DNA of 9,014 nucleotides from Phycisphaerae bacterium (lineage in GTDB: Bacteria; Planctomycetota; Phycisphaerae; Tepidisphaerales; Tepidisphaeraceae), in NCBI GenBank assembly GCA_030448225.1, contig JAUJNJ010000094.1, positions 11,550 through 20,563 on the forward strand, written 5' to 3'. Below, in pieces: positions 5,857 through 9,014 of this stretch. The position numbers and the translations under genes were made by a program. The notes under the pieces were generated by a model that saw only the letters and a program-made list of their open reading frames with translations, searched no databases and was not told where the DNA came from. Position 1 is the stretch's first letter, and each line of letters begins with the position of its first letter.

Positions 5857-6849
5857 GTGACCGAGACGGCGGCCGACATGCGCGCGGTGGACGCGGACGT
5901 CCCCTGCGCGCGGTGCGAGTACAACGTACGCAGCCTCCCGCGCGACGGGCGGTGCCCCGAGTGCGGCGAGCCGGTGGCGGCGTCGCTCCACCGGCACGCG
6001 GCGATGCTCCGCCGCGGCGGGGCGCCGCTGTCGATGTCGTCGCCCCGGTGGGTCCGGCGGTTGAGCCTCGGGTGCTGGCTGGTGCTGCTCGGCGGCGCGG
6101 GGATGGCGGCGGATACGGGGCTGAAACTCGCGGGCGTCGGCCTCGCGTCGCGCACGATCGCGATGACGCTCTGGCTCGTGCCGCACCTGCTGGGCGCGAC
6201 GGGCCTGTGGCTGCTCGGGACTCCCGAAGCCCGCGGCGGCTCGCGCGCCGACCGCGTCCTGCCGACGCTGATCCGCGCGGCCGCCGTGTCGCAGGCCGCC
6301 GGGCTGCCGGCTTTGTTAGCCGCCCTCCTCCTGACGTTGCCGGCGAACGTGGTGCTTTACGGGCGGCAGGCGATGTTCCTGCTCGCCCTGCTCGCGGCGG
6401 GCGGCAGCGCGGGCGCGTTCGGATACCTCGCCCGCCTCGCGTCGCGGATGAGTCGCCCCCGACTTCGCCGTTGGGCGATCGGGCTCGCGATCACGACGCC
6501 GGCCGCGTCGCTCGTACAGGCGTGGTTTTTCTTCGACTTCGCGGTCCGGGCGAACCACGTCTGGATTCCGACGCCGCAGGCGGTGCTCGTGTCCCCGCAG
6601 ATGTGGGCGCTGCTGCCGTACCGCTTGATCCGCTGGCGGGGGGCGGACCTGGCCCTGGTTTTCTGGGTCGTCCTCGTCGCGATGTCGATCCTCTGCGCCG
6701 CCGTGCTCGCCGCCTACGCCGTCTCGCTCCGCGCGGCGGCGGCGGCGGCGGCCGTCGGGGGCGGCGGCGACGTCGTCCCGGGCGCGGGCGCGATTCCGAC
6801 GCCATCCGCGGCGGCCCGCGCGGCACCGACTTCGCCCCCCGCGCCCTGA
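5857..6849 (+). CDS. Zinc-ribbon six-helix integral membrane protein
   Basis: This 330-residue protein of unknown function has an N-terminal treble-clef-like ribbon, Cys17-x2-Cys20 and Cys33-Pro-Glu-Cys36 (CARCEYNVRSLPRDGRCPEC). About six membrane helices follow, near residues 68-90, 100-121, 142-168, 172-195, 206-230 and 265-291. The C-terminal 38 residues are a disordered-looking Ala/Gly/Pro tail. Ribbons of this type (C.RCxYNLRGL..GRCPECG) head many membrane proteins in Phycisphaerae and probably bind Zn2+ on the cytoplasmic side. GTG at 5857 is chosen because it puts the ribbon near the N-terminus and follows a -10-like element; ATG at 5878 is an alternative. The 3' end overlaps the opposing gene at 6714-7244 by 136 bases. 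A role in sensing or transport is possible but not shown. Confidence 0.75.
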   Translation: MTETAADMRAVDADVPCARCEYNVRSLPRDGRCPECGEPVAASLHRHAAMLRRGGAPLSMSSPRWVRRLSLGCWLVLLGGAGMAADTGLKLAGVGLASRTIAMTLWLVPHLLGATGLWLLGTPEARGGSRADRVLPTLIRAAAVSQAAGLPALLAALLLTLPANVVLYGRQAMFLLALLAAGGSAGAFGYLARLASRMSRPRLRRWAIGLAITTPAASLVQAWFFFDFAVRANHVWIPTPQAVLVSPQMWALLPYRLIRWRGADLALVFWVVLVAMSILCAAVLAAYAVSLRAAAAAAAVGGGGDVVPGAGAIPTPSAAARAAPTSPPAP

Positions 6850-7244
6850 CCGGCACTCACCCCGCCGTCGTCCGCCGCCGGCGACGCGGTCCCGCCCCCG
6901 TCCTCGTCGCGCGACGGCCGGAACGGCGCGCGGCCCATCCACGGCTCGATCCGCAGGTTCACCAGCCAGTCCTTCGGCGTCGGGATCCAGCCGAGGTCGT
7001 CCCGCACGTGCTGCTCGCCCACGAGGCGCGTCGGCACGTCGCGGCCGTCGGCGTTGCGGATCGTGGCGCCGAGCAGGCGCTCGCACAGGAAGATCCCCTC
7101 GGAGTGGTGGCGCAGCGCGCGGTGGCGCAGGTCGGGCAGGTGGGCCTTGGACGCGTCGAACCAGTCGTGGACGGCGAGGTAGTCTTCCGGTCTGCCGCCG
7201 AACAGCTTGGCCGACCGGACCGCGTGGTGCCACGGATGCGCCAT
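6714..7244 (-). CDS. DUF6915-like His-rich conserved protein
   Basis: This 176-residue protein has a conserved core (1-105) and a low-complexity tail (106-176). The core is very His-rich: HPWHHAV (3-9), YLAVHDWFD (22-30), RHRALRHHSEGIFLCE (40-55) and GEQHVRDDLGWIP (76-88), ending EPWMGR. I recognise this pattern as the DUF6915 type, a small conserved family without a known function; the clustered His and acidic residues suggest a metal-binding helical domain (inference). The start is the ATG at 7244, five bases after the upstream stop, so it is co-transcribed and probably coupled with the preceding gene. A GGGG run (7253-7256) may act as ribosome-binding site. The tail (VSAGQGAGGEVGAARAAADG and onward) is encoded antisense to the C-terminus of the membrane protein gene, so the true end could be a read-through extension. 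Confidence 0.75.
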   Translation of the reverse strand: MAHPWHHAVRSAKLFGGRPEDYLAVHDWFDASKAHLPDLRHRALRHHSEGIFLCERLLGATIRNADGRDVPTRLVGEQHVRDDLGWIPTPKDWLVNLRIEPWMGRAPFRPSRDEDGGGTASPAADDGGVSAGQGAGGEVGAARAAADGVGIAPAPGTTSPPPPTAAAAAAARSETA

Positions 7245-7249
7245 GACGT

Positions 7250-7825
7250 TTACCCCAAGTCGATGTCGAGGTCGCGCGGCTTCTCGGCGTACGGGTCGTC
7301 GCTGAGCGTGCCCGCTCGCAGGTCGGCGGTGAACCGGCCGTAGAGTTGGTACTCGCCGGTGCCGTACCCCTCGCCGAGCAGGATTGACGCCAACTCGTGC
7401 GCCAGTTCGTCGAGCGCCCCTTCGAGCGCCTTCGGCTCGTCGGTCGAATGGAAGAACGCCTGCCACGGCCGGTCGGCCGCGGCGCGGATGGCGGCGACGC
7501 GGTCGGCGGTGCCGAGTTCCTTCGCCACGGCGGCCGGCGATCGTTCCGCCTCGTCGAACAGGATCGCGTCGGGGTGGGCGAACCCCTCGTCATACCCGCC
7601 GTCGTAGCGCACGCGGAAGCCGGTCGCGCCGTGTTCCGCGAGGGCGCGGAGCGTGGCCGCCGCGAGTTTCCCGAGCCTCGCGGGATTGAACGTCGTCCTC
7701 TCCGGCGGGTGGTACTCGAAGTCCCCGCTCGGCCGGTGCCCCATCGCCTCGGGCGACAGGTTCTCCGTCCCGACTTCCTCGACCATCTCATCAAACTCGT
7801 CGGCGTCTACCCGGTAATACGGCAT
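7250..7825 (-). CDS. DUF6878-like hypothetical protein
   Basis: This is an intact 191-residue soluble protein. The ATG at 7825 (MPYYRVDADEFDEMVEEVG) is preferred over upstream in-frame starts because AAGGAGGG lies 4 bases before it. The middle reads LGKLAAATLRALAEHGATGF, then RVRYDGGYDEGFAHPDAILF (71-90). The C-terminal part has LDELAHELASILLGEGYGTG (138-157) and YQLYGRFTADLRAGTLS. An 'FxVxYDGGxDxG' strand followed by a C-terminal 'GxYGxFTxD' strand recalls DUF6878 proteins, whose function is unknown; I rate that as a likely but unproven match. It is the first gene of a two-gene minus-strand operon with the DUF6915-like gene five bases downstream. Confidence 0.75.
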   Translation of the reverse strand: MPYYRVDADEFDEMVEEVGTENLSPEAMGHRPSGDFEYHPPERTTFNPARLGKLAAATLRALAEHGATGFRVRYDGGYDEGFAHPDAILFDEAERSPAAVAKELGTADRVAAIRAAADRPWQAFFHSTDEPKALEGALDELAHELASILLGEGYGTGEYQLYGRFTADLRAGTLSDDPYAEKPRDLDIDLG

Positions 7826-7829
7826 CGCG

Positions 7830-7837
7830 CCCTCCTT
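7830..7837 (-). promoter_or_regulatory. Strong ribosome binding site of DUF6878-like gene
   Basis: Read on the minus strand, AAGGAGGG sits 4 bases before the ATG at 7825. It decides the start against the longer open frame that extends to 7906. Confidence 0.75.
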
Positions 7838-7937
7838 CGACCCCACCTCAACCCGGCACGATCGGGCGTGCGCCCGGCGTTCCATCTCGGTCCGGGAAAT
7901 CGTCACCTGCTGTTACAACCTTTTCGCCGCCACTTCA

Positions 7938-7999
7938 TAGTCGCGGGCGGGAGCCCGCCGTCTTCCGCGGTAAGACCGACGGGCTTCCGCCCGCGGCTA
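7938..7999. repeat. Intergenic inverted repeat (GCGGGCGGGAGCCCG type)
   Basis: The left arm TAGTCGCGGGCGGGAGCCCG continues to 7964. The right arm, read on the other strand from 7999, begins TAGCCGCGGGCGGAAGCCCG. The arms match over about 27 bases with a few mismatches around a short loop (7965-7971). From general knowledge such GC-rich palindromes are dispersed in planctomycete genomes. Its two-fold symmetry allows a stable hairpin in either transcript. Confidence 0.65.
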
Positions 8000-8070
8000 C
8001 CAGGTGCCTGCCGACGTCTCTGGATTGACCGCAATCGTCCTGCAACGCCCCGGGCCGGGTCAAGACGAAA

Positions 8071-8102
8071 CGAGGGCCGGGGACGCACGTCCCCGGCCCT
8101 CG
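8071..8102 (-). terminator. Intrinsic terminator of the ferritin-like gene
   Basis: A perfect 15-base stem (8071-8085 with 8088-8102) closes over a tiny loop. On the minus strand it is followed by TTTCGTCTT, a moderately U-rich tail. It starts about 37 bases after the stop codon of the gene at 8139-8651. The stem is long and uninterrupted and the U-tract is imperfect, so it could also act as a 3'-end stabiliser. Confidence 0.65.
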
Positions 8103-8138
8103 CCAATCTTCGAGCCATGATGCGATGTGGCCGACGCG

Positions 8139-8651
8139 CTATCGCGCTGCAGCGGCCTGTTCGTTGATGTGCGACTCGGCGAGGCGGCTGAGCTTCTTGT
8201 CGGTGTTGCCCTCCTCGTCGAGCGTCTTCTGCAGCAGCGTGGCGATCTCCTGCCGCCCGACCTGCCGGGCGAGCGTGCGGAGCGTGCCGTAGCCGGCGAT
8301 CTCGTAGTGCTCGACCCGCTGGGCCGACGCGATCAGGGCCGCGTCCTTCACCTTCGGGTCGCCGCTGGCGTTGATCGTCTCCGACCCCTCCTTGACCAGC
8401 CCCTTCATGGCCGGGCAGGTCGTGCGCTTCGGCTGCTTGCCGAGCAGCTTGAACACCTGCTCGAGCCGCTGCACCTGCTCGCGCGTCTCCATCAGGTGCG
8501 TGTTGAACGCGTTCTTCAGGTCCGACGAACTGGCGGCACTCGCCATGAGCGGCAGCGCCTCGATCAGCTGGTGCTCGGCGTCGTACACGTCCTCCAATTG
8601 GTGGTTGAACAGGTCGTCGAACGTGTTAAGGCTTTCGCTGAACAGGCCCAT
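8139..8651 (-). CDS. YciE/DUF892-family ferritin-like protein
   Basis: This intact 170-residue protein belongs to the YciE/DUF892 ferritin-like four-helix family, linked to stress response and thought to bind a di-iron centre. Visible motifs are LNTFDDLFNHQLEDVYDAEH (8-27), HLMETREQVQRLEQVFKLLG (52-71), the Cys-Pro-Ala-Met-Lys-Gly loop (79-84), RVEHYEIAGYGTLRTLAR (112-129) and LDEEGNTDKKLSRLAESHIN (144-163). Probable metal ligands include Glu20, Glu26, His52, Glu55, Glu114, His115 and Glu147 (inference from the family pattern). The length matches the family (about 165-170 residues). The ATG at 8651 is chosen because AAGGAGG (8657-8663) lies 5 bases upstream; an in-frame extension to 8705 has no such site. 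It is a single-gene unit ending at the terminator downstream, and divergent from the antitoxin gene. Confidence 0.92.
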   Translation of the reverse strand: MGLFSESLNTFDDLFNHQLEDVYDAEHQLIEALPLMASAASSSDLKNAFNTHLMETREQVQRLEQVFKLLGKQPKRTTCPAMKGLVKEGSETINASGDPKVKDAALIASAQRVEHYEIAGYGTLRTLARQVGRQEIATLLQKTLDEEGNTDKKLSRLAESHINEQAAAAR

Positions 8652-8792
8652 GGTGGCCTCCTTCGGGTTAGCGGGTTGATCCGTATCGGCCGCGCCCATC
8701 ACCACCGCTCATGCGGGCGATGGCGGCCGCACGCGTACTGGTTCAATCGCTGTGCCACGGGATTTCAGATCGGGTCGTGGGCGGCACTACGG

Positions 8793-8820
8793 TTGCCCGC
8801 CCGCAGCACACCCGTATACT
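8793..8820 (+). promoter_or_regulatory. Sigma-70-like promoter of antitoxin gene
   Basis: TTGCCC (8793-8798) and TATACT (8815-8820) are separated by 16 bases and lie about 27 bases before the ATG at 8847. The match to consensus is good, especially the -10. Transcription would begin near 8827, inside the downstream half-site of the dyad at 8813-8833. Confidence 0.55.
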
Positions 8821-8833
8821 CAACGGATATACG
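8813..8833. promoter_or_regulatory. Operator-like dyad overlapping the -10 element
   Basis: CGTATA (8813-8818) and TATACG (8828-8833) form a perfect 6-base dyad with a 9-base spacer. It covers the -10 hexamer and the expected transcription start. MazE/AbrB-type antitoxins usually repress their own operon by binding such sites, so this is a candidate autoregulatory operator (inference). Confidence 0.45.
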
Positions 8834-8846
8834 AACGGAGGATCGG

Positions 8847-9014
8847 ATGGGTACGACGGTGCAGATGTGGGGCAACAGCCTGGGGATTCGAATTCCGAAG
8901 GGCGTGGCCGATGTGGTGACGCTGCCGACCGGTACCGAGGTCGAACTGGACACGACCGTGGGCGTACTGACGATTCGTCCCAAGCGTCGCCGCAAACACA
9001 CGCTGTCGGGGCTG
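8847..9014 (+). CDS. MazE/AbrB-type antitoxin, partial at window edge
   Basis: The first 56 residues of a swapped-hairpin AbrB/MazE-like DNA-binding antitoxin are present; the gene runs off the window. The motif VQMWGNSLGIRIPKGVAD (5-22) is the classic MazE signature: a beta strand, WGNSLG(I/V)RIPK, then TGTEVELDTTVGVLTIRPK for the second strand pair. The ATG at 8847 has GGAGGA 4 bases upstream (8837-8842) and a promoter at 8793-8820. Such proteins neutralise and co-repress with a toxin encoded just downstream, usually MazF/PemK or sometimes a PIN-domain VapC. The toxin gene is outside the window, so the type cannot be decided. Confidence 0.9.
   Translation, partial: MGTTVQMWGNSLGIRIPKGVADVVTLPTGTEVELDTTVGVLTIRPKRRRKHTLSGL

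Larger units (their letters stand above)
7826..8138. other. Intergenic region with repeat and terminator
   Basis: This gap lies between two minus-strand genes. It holds the ribosome-binding site of the DUF6878-like gene, an inverted repeat (7938-7999) and the terminator of the ferritin-like gene (8071-8102). A promoter for the DUF6878-like operon must lie between about 7830 and 8070, but no good -35/-10 pair was recognised. No gene is supported here. Confidence 0.5.
8652..8846. other. Divergent promoter region
   Basis: This 195-base gap holds the regulatory DNA for the ferritin-like gene (minus) and the antitoxin gene (plus). The plus-strand promoter is clear (8793-8820). On the minus side only the ribosome-binding site AAGGAGG (8657-8663) is convincing; no good -35/-10 pair was identified. 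No gene is supported. Confidence 0.5.

Noticed and set aside
5304..7343. Open frame of 679 codons on the plus strand
   Set aside because: It is Arg/Pro/Ala-rich, overlaps two well-supported genes in another frame and shows no motif; it is a GC-rich shadow.
6316..7794. Open frame of 492 codons on the minus strand
   Set aside because: It is a shadow of the DUF6878-like, DUF6915-like and membrane protein genes, with Arg-rich composition.
8765..9001. Minus-strand open frame over the antitoxin gene
   Set aside because: It is antisense to the clear MazE-type sequence and has no motif of its own.

Overview
The window is very GC-rich DNA with bacterial gene organisation. It looks like a chromosome fragment of a planctomycete, probably class Phycisphaerae. 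I infer this from three things: a secreted Ala-rich protein with a 'LESRTLFAA'-type N-terminal motif, a membrane protein with an N-terminal CxxC...CPEC ribbon, and a signal-peptide protein with a HEAT-like start and a DUF4034-like end. No rRNA, tRNA, CRISPR array, transposase or integrase was seen.

Left half (1-4597): three genes whose reading frame is repeatedly broken although the protein sequence stays good across the breaks. They are a secreted DUF4034-like protein (281-1918, +), an Ala-rich 'LESR' secreted protein (2049-2897, -) and an amidoligase-family enzyme (3242-about 4597, +). Each reads through only by changing frame, about 6, at least 6 and about 11 times. Most breaks look like single-base gains or losses, which suggests unpolished consensus more than true decay. 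The first two genes converge on a dispersed-type inverted repeat (1957-2038).

Right half (4594-9014): all frames are clean. An intact class-I glutamine-amidotransferase / gamma-glutamyl hydrolase (peptidase C26) starts at 4594, where its ATG overlaps a TGA that is the best stop for the amidoligase (ATGA). The two form a likely translationally coupled ligase-hydrolase cassette, which is the most interesting system here. Next come a six-helix zinc-ribbon membrane protein (5857-6849, +) and, convergent with and overlapping it, a two-gene minus-strand operon of a DUF6878-like and a DUF6915-like protein (7825 down to 6714). A second inverted repeat (7938-7999) follows, then an intrinsic terminator (8071-8102) and a YciE/DUF892 ferritin-like gene (8651 down to 8139). 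Divergent from that gene is the start of a MazE/AbrB-type antitoxin gene (8847 to the window edge), with a good promoter and an operator-like dyad; its toxin would lie beyond the window.

Family names come from recognising motifs by eye; no database search was possible.
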